NCBI GenBank assembly: GCA_037355855.1
Contig: CM074762.1
Location: forward strand, 3,286,001-3,350,000
Reading direction: 5' to 3'
Length of the DNA: 64,000 nucleotides
DNA from: Pseudo-nitzschia pungens
Lineage: Eukaryota > Bacillariophyta > Bacillariophyceae > Bacillariales > Bacillariaceae
Both the position numbers and the translations under genes were made by a program. Numbering within the stretch: position 1 is the stretch's first letter; every line of letters begins with the position of its first letter. Positions 53,925-64,000 of this stretch are shown here, piece after piece. The notes under the pieces are model-generated. The model was not told where the DNA came from. It saw only the letters and a program-made list of their open reading frames with translations, and did no database searches.

Positions 53925-56829
53925 ATGACAACTCCTCCTACGATTCCGGATCTGCCCGAAAAAACCGGCGGATCCAAGCCGAAAAAAACGAAATCGAAAA
54001 CGAAAACGAAATCGAAACGAACCATTATCGAAAATATCCCCAAAATTCCGGCACACAACTCCGAGGACCACATGGTTCCTTACACCGTGACCCCCTTGGA
54101 AACCAGGGGAGGAGCGGTCGCTTTGGGCGTGGATGGAACCTCGGTCTGTCCCATTTACGTAAGCGATTTCGAAGACAATAGTGAAGTGGCCATCCGAGGA
54201 GATCGGAAAATCGATTTCGACCTCCTCCAACAGGACCTGTCCAAGCAGAATCTCCCAAACCGAACGAAAAAGCCTTTGGATGGCAAGCTGCCACCCAGGA
54301 GCCCCGATACGGCACCTCCAAAAGAAAGCGATAACAAGATTTCTTCCAAGAAGAAAAGAAATCTGAAGAAAAGAATTGCCAAGCTTTCGGAGAAAAGCAG
54401 TAGGGATCCCCAACCGAAGAAGGCTACGGCGAGCCATCTCCTCACGGCCGAGAATCTTCGAGAAATGGAAAAACAACCCTTGCGGATTGACGTAACCGCC
54501 TTGCGCGACGGCGACGATAGAGAAGACGACGAAAATGATCCCATCTTGGAACGAGAACTCGAGGAGATTGCCCTGAACGGGCGTCGGTCCGGTCTCATTA
54601 GCGGGACACCGGACAAGGTAGCGTACGATGTGGAACACGGCAAGGCCAGGGGCTGGCGGAGAGCGAGCAAAAAGTCATTCAAGAAGACTCATGGCGATGG
54701 CAATCTTGCTTCTCATCTAAACGACGACGAGGACAAGAGCTGGCACGTAGGAACCCTCACCAAGGACAAGGATGTGATGCAGTCGGAGAAGTCTCACAAG
54801 CAAATGTTGTTTTCCATCGCGAAATTGGTTGCCGTTCTATTGGCGATTGGCCTGGTATCCTTTGGAATCGCACGGAGCCGCAAAGCGAGGCCGGGTCAGC
54901 CCCTCACCGCGGAACAGCAGGCGATTCACGACGTTCTGACCCGCGTCACGGGCGAAAAGAAACTGATCAAATCCGGTGCGCCCCAGCACCGTGCTTGGAA
55001 GTGGTTGCTCTATGAGGATCCCGTCGTCGGGTCCATCGATCGCGAGGACCACATCGTGCAACGATTTGCCCTCGCCTAGCTTTTACTTTGCCACCGGAGG
55101 AGACTCGAGCTGGGAGAAGAATGACTGGTTGGACGGGCCGGAATGCGGGGATGAGAATCAAGAGGCTTGGTTTGGAATCAATTGCAACCCCGACGGAGAC
55201 GTTCGGGCGCTCGTTCTCGGTACGTGCGGTAAAAAGTTAAGAACTCTTGCTAGTAGGAAGAGAACTGAAAAATTCTTGAAAACGGTTTTTGAATGTAGTG
55301 ACTGCAATCGTATTACCATGTTTCTCACACGTTAAATTTGTTCTGTTCTTCGCAGATGCCTGGGGTCTTTCCGGCAAAATACCACCCGAAGTTGGCCACC
55401 TCTACAAACTCGAGAATCTCATTCTGAAGAACAATCCGAATTTAACTGGTTGGATTCCTGTGTCTTTTTCTCACTTGTCGAAACTACGACAACTTGGTCT
55501 CTACAACAACAATTTGTCCGGAGTCCTTCCTGACATTTTTGAGCACACCAAATCACTCAAGTTCATCAATCTCGAAAGTAACGATATATACGGCAGCATA
55601 CCACTGGAAATTGCTCATCTCAAGAGCCTAGAAACGCTTGTCCTCAACAACAACCGATTCGAAGGTATTGTTCCATTTGCCCAATTGGCATCCACCGGCG
55701 TGAAATATCTGGGACTTAGCCACAACAGGTTCGCTGGCAGAATCGAGAGAGCAATTCAAGATGTGGAAACACTCGAGTATCTCTATCTGGACAATAACCA
55801 AATGAGAGGCCCAGTACCTCCACACATTGGAAATTTGAAAAATTTGAAATCGATTGATCTCGGAAATAATGTGTTCACCGGGGCCCTTCCGATGTCGATT
55901 GGAAACCTGGAACGATTGGAATATTTCTCTTTGAACAATAACCAATTTAATGGAAACCTTCCGAAACGAATTGGTTCCTTGACCAACTTGCGTAAGTGAA
56001 TTTGTTCTAGGAAGAAACCACCATCGTGGTGGATCGTGAAAACGATGCAGTTTCTAACTTTGTTCTGCATTTTCACCTTGTTATCATCATTCTTTGTACA
56101 GAAACATTGAATACAGCATCGAATACTTTCACAGGAACAGTACCGGACCTTTCCGCCCTTTCTAATTTAAAGAGCTTGCAACTATACGAGAACGATTTCA
56201 CGGGCACCCTCCCAGAATTTCTTCAACACCTTCACAGCATTGAGTCAATCTTTTTGAGCTCGAACCGATTCACGGGAACGATTCCGGAGGCGATTAGTCG
56301 CATGAGTCGAACGCTTACGAGTCTATATCTATCAGACAATCTCTTGGAAGGTTCTATTCCAACGCATCTATGTGAGTTCATTGGCCTCGAGGCATTGTTC
56401 TTGGACACGAACCGACTCGTTGGATCCATACCAGCTTGTTTCGGAGACTTTGCGGACCTTCAGCAGCTTTATCTCTTCAAGAACAAGTTGACGGGCACTG
56501 TTCCCGCAACGTTACAGAATTTGAAACATCTATGTAAGTCAAGAGGGATGAAACAGCACTTTTGCAATGGTTGAAATCATAGCTTCTTGCGTGCACGTAT
56601 TCAGTGGCATTCCCTCATTTCACTCATCCCATGTACGGTGCTTAATTTTTTTCAACATTTAGCTGGTGTTGGTTTGGAATCGAACCAACTTGTTGGCGAA
56701 GTACCCGATGAAGTATGTGGAGTAGTCCACCATCAAAAGATTGATATGTGGGCGGATTGTGCAGTTGGACAAGATGCTCTTGAATGTCCCTGCTGCAATG
56801 TATGTTGTCCAAGCGAGAACTGCATGTAA
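53925..56829 (+). CDS. Membrane-anchored leucine-rich-repeat protein, four exons, apparent +1 frameshift
   Basis: ATG 53925. Exons 53925-55219, 55356-55991, 56102-56533, 56663-56829; introns 136, 110 and 129 bp, all GT-AG. A long Lys/Ser-rich cytosolic N-terminus is followed by one membrane segment (MLFSIAKLVAVLLAIGLVSF, about 292-312), then a conserved extracellular cap (DREDHIVQRFALA, SFYFATGGDSSWEKNDWL). About 14 plant-type LRRs follow (L-x-L-x-x-N-x-L-x-G-x-I/V-P-x-x) and a Cys-rich end (CPCCNVCCPSENC). Between RFALA and SFYFATGG there is one extra T (55077), making an in-frame TAG. Skipping it restores the frame, and the joined length is then exactly divisible by three (842 aa), supporting the model. 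The LRR exons are split at phase-consistent sites. Adhesion or receptor-like role by family; no kinase domain. Confidence 0.8.
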
Positions 56830-57874
56830 CGAGAGCATTCTGAACGAAGCTTGTCCATGTTGGTATTCATGATATTATGATATTTTTGTGATAAGAAATG
56901 TGTTACATGTCGACGTAGTGGGTTTGCCCTTTCTCTTTATTCCTGTCATTGCAATTCAGAATGAATTACTATCTTTAGAGAAAACTGGAAACCATTATGA
57001 ATTAGCAGTGAGAGAAGAATCAGAGGGAACTTGGAAATACTTTCATTTTCTGCAAAGAGAGAGAGAGCATGAAAGAATATCCATGCTACTGGTGACAACC
57101 GAACCTACCGAGAAGAAGTAAGGTTACTATTAGTATTTCTTTGAGAAGAATTGACGTGAGTCTCATTCCTTCAGTGAAATGGTAGCGGCCTTGTGACAAG
57201 AAAGGTGCAAGAGAGCCAATCACGCGACCAGTTTCTTCTGGTGGTTCAGAGTTGGTGCTTTCACTTCGCCATCCTAAAAAACAAAAATGTTCTGCACGGA
57301 GATTGACCCAGGAGGAAGAAGAAACAATACCTAATTATGTGAGCCCTCTTCCAATTTTGAGAGACTTGTTTCTCATTTTTTATTGTCAAAATAGACTGAG
57401 TGTTGGGTCTCACTTGAAATTTCGTGTTCCGATTGGATGAAAATTGGATTGATTTTCAATACTGGCTCAATCAAAAAAAGTCTCAATTGTTCGTAGCGAA
57501 GTAATAGAGTTCTACGTATCTTACTCATTACTCACCCACAATAAGTCTGAAGCGTACGATATCCAATTATGTTATGTTAGAGCTCTCCAGGAGAATCAGA
57601 ATTATCTCGGTATGCTTCGATCTATTGACTAGGTATGTTCAAAATGTGTATCATTGTCGAAGCAGACATCAGCGTTGCAATCCTAAGAAGTTGTCGCACC
57701 CGAACAACAATACTGACATCCTTCCTTTTTCAAATCCCCCTACCTGCAGTTACTATTATGATTTTACTGTGAATTACACGCAACAAGCAAACCAAGAAAC
57801 GCAACTAGACTTCCTGCCGGGCAATCAACCATCAAGCCTCCAACTCCATCTTGTTTCTCGAGCTTTGCAAAACC
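56830..57874. other. Spacer, AT-rich
   Basis: About 1 kb between two plus-strand loci. Frames are short with no family signature. The first part is the 3' UTR of the LRR gene. Confidence 0.55.
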
Positions 57875-60800
57875 ATGGGATCCGAAAGCACCCAAGGCGT
57901 TGGTCTTAACAGCCGACCCTTCACCAAGCAATTGGTCTCACTGTTGCCTTCGCCGGCGACAAGCGGGAGGAACACAACCAAACCCAAGAAACCGCGCAAT
58001 CGACAAGCCAGTGTGCTCATCAATTCCACAGATGGTTCCGCTTCTGGCATCTTTTCGACCGGATTGGCGAGAGCGGGAACGACGTCAACAGCGGACGTTG
58101 TAGTGATTCCTGTCCAGCAGAGCTCCTACCATGTTGCAACGACGAATCTAGGTCTAAAAACCACAACCGAGGAGGCCATCCCAGAGGAATACTTCTTTAG
58201 CAAGAAGGGCGTAATCCAGACATGAGATAACTTGAGGGAACAACCCCAGCCCATTGGATCCTTTGCCCTATTTTGCTTTTCGACGGCCCAGGAACAGATG
58301 TGGATGATCCTCGTAACCGTCCTGGTCGCCCTCGCCGGTCTCGCCATGCCCATCTGGCTCTTGTTGCTGGCGGATTCCCTAAATACCTTCAACCAAATCG
58401 GTTCCATTATCGCAACCGGAGGAGATATTTCGATCCTGATGGACGAAATGCAAAAACTCATTTACTCCTTTTCAATTGTTGGAACCGTAACCCTAGTCAC
58501 GTCCTCGGTGGGAGAGACCCAGACCCTGCGCATCCGCAAGGCCTTTGTCAAGAGTGCAATCCGTCAGGAAGCAGCCTGGTTCGACACCACGGGTAGAGGA
58601 GACCCACAAGAGCTGCCGGTTTTGGCGGCAAACGCACTCTCCCACATCTAGACAGCACTGGGCCGCACCGTCGCGGATACGTTTGCCAATTTCTTGTCCG
58701 CTATTGGCTGCCTCGTGGTATCGATCGGGCTGGATCCACCGCTTGCCATTTTCATGCTGTGCGTTCTTCCAATCATTGGCATTGCCATTGCAATCCATTG
58801 CCATTGCAATCGTGAGCTGCTTCCTGCGCCGATCTTCCAGCAGAGCTCTCTCGGAATTTGCCGCCGCCGGAGCCTTTGCCTCGGAAGTCCTGAATGGCAT
58901 CAAAACTCTTGTTGCGACTCTATGACCCCAACGGCGGACACGTATTGGTGGGACGAGTTCCCTTGACTGAACTCAATCTCAAGTGGTGGAGGTCGCAGAT
59001 TGGGTACGTCCCACAGGAACCCTCGCTCTTTCCGGGAACCATCCGGGACAACATTGCTTCTGGAAAACTCGACGGAGTTGCGACAGACGAGGACGTGATT
59101 CAGGCGGCAATGGCAGCGAGTGCACACGAGTTTATTCTGGATATGCCCGACGGATACGATACCTTCTATTCGGGATCCTCCATTCAACTGAGCGGTGGAT
59201 AGATCCAGCGGATTGCGATCGCAAGAGCCATGATCCGGAACCCACTTCTTTTGTTGCTCGACGAAGTACGTTAGCACTTGAACTTTGCTTGGAGGATTGG
59301 TTTGTACGAGCCAAACTGAAAACGATGCATTGCTGAATTTTTTACCCTATTCTCCTTTCGTGAACCCATCTCAACAGGCAACATCGGCTTTGGACACGCA
59401 ATCTGGTATGTTTCAACAAAAAGCTTGGTTCTTTCCATCATTTCTCTTAAAATGCGATAACCACAAACTGACACGAATTTGGTTTGGAACTTCTAACCAA
59501 AAAATATCATATTATTTTCTTTGAGATAGAACGGATGGTGCAGGAAGCCCTAGAACGCATCCGAAGGACACGAAAGTTGACCACCATCATGGTTGCCCAC
59601 CGTCTGTCGACGATTGTTCACTCACATGAGATCGCCGTGATCGCCGATGGTAGCGTTCAAGAATTGGGTACTCACAAAGAATTAATCGAAGAAGGAGGTA
59701 TTTACTCGATGCTATGCGAAGGTCAGGGATTGACCGCCGATGCCGCGGACGCGGAAAAGCTACCACCAGACCTACCACCCTCACGAATGGAACCCAAAGA
59801 AGGACCGCTTGAAATAAAGATGACAAACCCATCGAGAGGGAATACAGACGACATCGAGGCAGGAAAAAAAATGCTGATGTAGAAAGCAAACAAAGTGGTG
59901 ACGATGATGGATCACCTGATCTTTCGGGTGTACTGTCTCGTCTTTGGAAATACAATAAGCCCGACATGGGATACATAGCAATTGGATATATCGGAGGAAT
60001 AACAGTCGGGGCATTGCCAGCTTGTGAGGCCATCCTTTTCGGATTTATAACTGGGAACTTTTTTACCATTGAAGATCCAGAAGAAATGCGTTCTACAAAC
60101 TTCTTTTGTCCTTCTGGTTTCTACTATTGGCAGGAGCGAGCTTTCTAGCAAATATTGCAATGGGCGTTGGTTTTGTGAGTGTTTCAACAGGGAGGTGGTA
60201 GAAACTACTGGATCAATACTATCATTTGACTCATTTCCAACGGTTACTCGTTTTTGGTGTTTTGTCGGAAGGGTGTCCCGGATTTTCGTTTGACAAGGAG
60301 GATGCGGGTTCTGGTATTCGAAAAGATAATGCGACATTCAATGGGATGGTTCGATTTTCCGGAGCATTCAACGGTAGAGCTGACAACCAGACTCGAGGAA
60401 GATAGTGAAGCTGTCAGCAATGTGACAGGATGGCAACAAGGTCAACGGGTGCAGGTATTTGCAAATTTGATCATTGGAATGATCGTTGCGATGCTTTATT
60501 CATGGCAGATTGGGATCATCGCCATTTGTTGCGTACCTTTCATTCTAAGCGCAAGCATTCTTCAAGCAAAATGTGCATCACGCGAGCCAAACAACACAAA
60601 AGAGGAAAACTGCTCGAACGGGCATTCCATGACATTGTACTTCTGCAAGCTTATAATTTGCAAGACGAGGTTTCCTCTAGGTATTCTGCTGCGTCGAACC
60701 CCGATGTAGCCTTCAGGAAGAAACAAGGTTTCTACAATGCCTTGGCCTTCGGTTTGTCACAGTTTTCTGTCTTTTCCACTTTTGCGTTGATTTTCTGGGC

Positions 60801-61980
60801 GGGAAGTACGTTTTTACTTGTTGATTCGTGATCGTCAAATATGCCTTTTGGTATGAACTTCACTTCAGCATTGGCCTCATTTTCCATCACCTCTCCTGGA
60901 ATCTTTCCTTTACCTCTTCATACAGTACAATTGATGACCAAAGGAAAACTAGCTTTTACCGACTTCTTCGTTGCGCTTCTTGCTGTCATGTTTTTCGCAT
61001 TTGGCGCTGGCCAAACCGGTGCTGACTTTTCTTCTCGTCAACTGGGTTTGGAAACAGCAGCCCGTCTATTTGAAATAGTCGATGGATCGATAGACGAGGA
61101 CGACCCACTTTCAATTGAAGGGAGCAAATCCAAGAGACTCCAAGGCAGAATATAATTCAAAACATGCCACTTTGCATATCCGACACGACCCAATACTCCC
61201 ATATACTACAAACAAGGAGGAAGAGATGGGTTTAGTCTTGAAATTCCAGCCAAGCAGTCGGTGGCGTTCACCGGGAGAAGTGGGTGTGGCAAATCTACAG
61301 CTCTTCAGTAGCACTACGTTTTTATCGCGTTGATTCCGGTACTGTCATGTTGGACGGGAAAGATAGTTCTGATCTCAATATAGGGTGGTTACGCGACGAA
61401 ATAGGTTACGTCGGACAAATGCCAGTGTTGTTCAAAGGGACAATTGCAGATAATATTAGTCTAGGAAAACCAAACGCAACCCAAGCAGAAATGATTGAGG
61501 CTGCAAAAGCAGCTAATACACATAATTTCATCTTGAACTTGAGCAACGGCTACGAGACGGACATTGGCGCGGGGTAAGTTTTGGATTATGAATTGACCGA
61601 CAAGTGATGCCAATATAAGGTTCAAAACACTAATTTTTGTTTTCACCAGTGGCTCTTTGTTGTCCGGTGGTCAAAAACAGAGAGTGGCAATTGCTAGGGC
61701 GATTGTAAAGAATCCGAAGATTTTGGTCCTCGACGAGGCTACTTCAGCTCTAGATAACGAGAGCGAGAAGATTGTGCAAGCGGCATTGGATAATATGCAA
61801 GAGATTAACCCCCGAACCACTCTTGTCGTTGCATATAGACTAGAAACGGTCAATAGCTGCAATAAGATCGTTGTTGTGGACCGGGGAGGAGTGAAAGAAG
61901 AGGGATCGCACTCTGAACTTTTGAAACAAAAAGGACTGTATCACACCCTATGGACAAAGCAAGGTGGCAAAGTAGAATGA
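57875..61980 (+). pseudogene. ABCB-type (MDR-like) ABC transporter pseudogene
   Basis: The remains follow full ABCB order, TMD1-NBD1-TMD2-NBD2. ATG 57875 opens a soluble start. TMD1 (LAMPIWLLLLADSLNTFNQI) continues past an in-frame TGA (58223-58225) and TAG (58649-58651). A 16-bp tandem duplication (58780-58795/58796-58811) shifts the frame. Near 58900 the sequence jumps from GIKTLVATL to LLLRLYDPNGG, losing the rest of TMD1 and the NBD1 Walker A. NBD1 keeps Q-loop (YVPQEPSLFPG) and signature LSGG, then TAG (59200-59202), and splices cleanly into ATSALD and VAHRLST. TMD2 has shifts in an A8 run (59867-59874) and near 60090 and 60577, and TAA at 61153-61155. NBD2 keeps Walker A (GRSGCGKST), shifted near 61312, then LSGGQKQR and [11 protein letters not shown]. 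Splice sites are still recognisable, so decay is fairly recent. Too many lesions to be sequencing error. Confidence 0.9.
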
Positions 61981-62085
61981 GAAGTCAGCTGAATGCTCTA
62001 CGCAGCGTTTCGTCAAAGTAGGAATAACAAGGCTGATGCGTTGATGGGTTGATGTGGTGGTAAAATTACATCTGTACTCTTATTG

Positions 62086-64000
62086 TTATAAGATCCCTGT
62101 CACAATCAATGAAGCAAAAACTGACACTGTTAGTACGTTGATGATTACAGAGGGAGTTCTTCCAATCGTACTGCTTCGGAAACTTTGTATCTCTAGTGGT
62201 CTCATCGTTTGGCGTAGAGATAGACGATTCGCACGGAGCACAGTCTTTCCACCAGTCATTAGATCAACAGAATTGCTCTTGTTTCCACTCTTGAATGCAT
62301 TATCATTCTTGCTTTCAAAGTCATCACTAGCATTGTACACAGGTTGAGTCCACGACTCGTTGTTTCCATTCAAGTAGCTGTTGTCTCGAGTATTCGCATC
62401 GTTGTCTATTGGTGAATATGGCGAGCACAACGAAGACCAACCTATCCCAGAACTCTCAGACGTACATGAACACTGGAATTGTTTTCCTTCTTCATTTGTA
62501 TAAACTAGTTGTTCATCATTTCTGGCACAGATCGGTGTGCCCGACATCGTATTTCTATACATACAATATGGGTACAACGCATCATCTCGCTCCTCGAAGT
62601 CAATGAAAAATTTACCCTCTCGATTTTCCTCGACATTCTTTTCAGTGATCGTTGCAGAAGGCTGGGAATCAATTACTATCTTCGTTTCGACCAAATCCAT
62701 CGAACAATAGGCTGGCCATTCGTTGCCGTCGCCGCAAACACCTTCGAACGACACATAGTCTCCAAACGATTCTCCAACCGGCACCGTTACTTGTTTCCCG
62801 GTGTTTGGATTCATGACTTGGCAGCCTGGAACGTCATCGTTGTTGATCTCCGGTAAAAGTACACTATGGTAGACACCATCTTGCAATTGGTCAGACACGA
62901 CACAGTCTTTGATGGGATGATCACTCGGATTTTCCGGAATCGAACAAGAGCATGTTTTGGTATCGCCATGGCTGGAGTCAGGAACAAAGAACGATACGGT
63001 TTCCTCGTGTTTAGCACAAAGTAGATTTCCCTCCCCGGTATCAAACGCACAATATGGGCATTCTGCTTGTTTGTACATATCGGGGTTACAGAAACATGGG
63101 TAATTGCTGGGGTTGTTGCATCTATTTGGTAGAAAATCCCCGTATGATTCTCCCCTTTTGAATGTTAAGCTTCCTCCAGAATCAGGTAGCACGAGGGTGC
63201 AAAAATCTTCCTGTTTCATGTCGGTAACGCCCACCGTAGAGGCTGGAGGTTTTCCGATCGGGAATCCCTTTTCAACAATTGTGTCTTCTTTGCTAGTGTC
63301 GTTTTCAGCGTCGACTGTCTTTTCGCGGACTGCACTAGAGTCCGAAGAGAAATCCTTCTCGATTGTTCTATTGTTTGTAGAATCATTGTTAGTTTGTGTC
63401 TCTCCAACTGTTTTCACTTCGTCTTTGCTACCAGTATCTGTACCGGATTCATAAGTCTGTGACGAAGGATAGCCCTCGCCATCGCCAATCCCGTGTTCAT
63501 CTTCGATAGTGTCATCGTATTCAGTTCTGCTGTCGAACGAAATGGGAATGTGATGTACTGGTTTGTGTTCAACCGCATGGCAGATAGATATTGGTTCTAA
63601 ATCGTCATTCAGAGAACAAGAACATACTTGCATCAAACCTTCTTGCCTTCCGACAAAAGGATCTGATTCTTCCCCATCTTTCAAACAAAAGAAATTTTCG
63701 GTATAGCTCATTCCTAATCTTTTTGCATTATTTCCAATGATTCTATCCTCGCCAACCATTGACGGCGCGGAGTAGAAACCACAGTAAGGGCATGACATTG
63801 GTGGATTCAAATCTGGAGCACATTTGCACGGAAAGTGTTCGATGGAGCCACATCGCAGTTCGAAAGTCGTTACTGTGTCTCCTTCTCTATAAATGTAGCC
63901 ACCAATTTCACATAGTCGTTGTTGTTTATACTCTTCCCTATTACGTGAATACAAGGAGGAATGTAATTTCGACCAAGAAGGTTCCTCTGTTCCACCCCAT
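62086..64000 (-). CDS. Cys-rich three-module surface protein with GPI-type tail, N-terminus beyond the window
   Basis: The frame is open from base 64000 to TAA 62086 (about 637 codons visible), so the start lies outside. It contains three diverged Cys-rich modules at about 63910-63575, 63205-62900 and 62830-62400. Each has the pattern G-E/D-S/T, x-F/Y, C, P-C/Y-C-x-x-D, C-P-Y-C, C, and C-S/T-C-S. Examples: FPCKCAPDLNPPMSCPYCGF, YPCFCNPDMYKQAECPYCAF and WPAYCSMDL with YPYCMYR. Module 1 and 2 are joined by an acidic Ser/Thr/Asp/Glu linker with N-glycosylation sites. The C-terminus is hydrophobic with no basic tail (VLTVSVFASLIVTGIL), the form of a GPI-anchor signal. I know no named family with this repeat. 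Extracellular, disulfide-stabilised binding protein is the simplest reading. Confidence 0.75.
   Translation of the reverse strand, partial: WGGTEEPSWSKLHSSLYSRNREEYKQQRLCEIGGYIYREGDTVTTFELRCGSIEHFPCKCAPDLNPPMSCPYCGFYSAPSMVGEDRIIGNNAKRLGMSYTENFFCLKDGEESDPFVGRQEGLMQVCSCSLNDDLEPISICHAVEHKPVHHIPISFDSRTEYDDTIEDEHGIGDGEGYPSSQTYESGTDTGSKDEVKTVGETQTNNDSTNNRTIEKDFSSDSSAVREKTVDAENDTSKEDTIVEKGFPIGKPPASTVGVTDMKQEDFCTLVLPDSGGSLTFKRGESYGDFLPNRCNNPSNYPCFCNPDMYKQAECPYCAFDTGEGNLLCAKHEETVSFFVPDSSHGDTKTCSCSIPENPSDHPIKDCVVSDQLQDGVYHSVLLPEINNDDVPGCQVMNPNTGKQVTVPVGESFGDYVSFEGVCGDGNEWPAYCSMDLVETKIVIDSQPSATITEKNVEENREGKFFIDFEERDDALYPYCMYRNTMSGTPICARNDEQLVYTNEEGKQFQCSCTSESSGIGWSSLCSPYSPIDNDANTRDNSYLNGNNESWTQPVYNASDDFESKNDNAFKSGNKSNSVDLMTGGKTVLRANRLSLRQTMRPLEIQSFRSSTIGRTPSVIINVLTVSVFASLIVTGIL

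Noticed and set aside
58649..59202. Two in-frame TAG codons at positions where ABC transporters have Gln, suggesting TAG read as Gln.
   Set aside because: Other intact genes here end in TAG (for example at 15416, 16200 and 44997), the locus also has TGA and TAA stops plus many frameshifts, and NBD1 lacks Walker A; a pseudogene explains all of it.

Overview
The window reads as nuclear DNA of a diatom, most likely pennate. The strongest marker is a single-intron Lhcx-type fucoxanthin-chlorophyll light-harvesting gene (40761-41509). Short GT-AG introns of about 90-270 bp, a diatom-style membrane-anchored LRR protein, several Ser/Asp/Asn/Gln-rich proteins, and long gene-poor spacers full of microsatellites fit the same picture. 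No bacterial operons, CRISPR arrays or intact mobile elements were seen. Layout, left to right: an unfinished low-complexity charged protein gene running off the left edge (1-3784, -) whose frame changes several times; a repeat-rich spacer; a type II membrane sulfotransferase-like gene (5704-7479, -); a doubtful small membrane ORF (8724-9140, +); a tyrosine-phosphatase-like gene (9829-11196, -); a doubtful secreted ORF (12251-12625, +); a single-pass membrane protein (14421-15416, +); a two-exon Cys/His zinc-motif protein with polyQ (16200-18429, -); a LURP-one-related protein (19943-20740, +); a four-exon large Sec7 ARF-GEF of the BIG class (21145-28105, -); tRNA-Lys(UUU) (28961-29033, +); a GT-B glycosyltransferase (31197-33119, -); a large coiled-coil protein (34258-38895, +); Lhcx (+); an unknown 242-aa protein (42244-42972, -) and a 103-aa coiled-coil protein (44431-44742, +). 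The right third is rich in secreted and cell-surface proteins: a 1435-aa four-exon fusion of a subtilisin/kexin-like protease, P-domain, degenerate PLC-X-like domain, PSI-like Cys motif and GPI-type tail (44997-49688, -); a type II membrane glycosidase-like protein with a duplicated Pro/Ser/Thr linker (50728-52209, -); a membrane LRR protein (53925-56829, +); an ABCB-type transporter pseudogene (57875-61980, +); and a Cys-rich three-module surface protein running off the right edge (62086-64000, -). Two themes need a second look. First, several otherwise convincing reading frames need a +1 shift (near 17880, at a stop codon at 55077, and in the 1-3784 gene). These could be consensus errors, recent disablement or recoding. 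Second, the spacers share a GTA/TAC vocabulary (TACCGGTA, GTAAGGTTAC, TTACTTCGTA) that forms hairpins and palindromes, while the coding regions appear to lack it. The most novel candidate system is the protease-P-PLCX-PSI-GPI fusion. Genes here are independent transcription units, so joint function is inferred only loosely, as secretory pathway and cell surface (ARF-GEF, glycosyltransferase, sulfotransferase, proprotein convertase, surface proteins).
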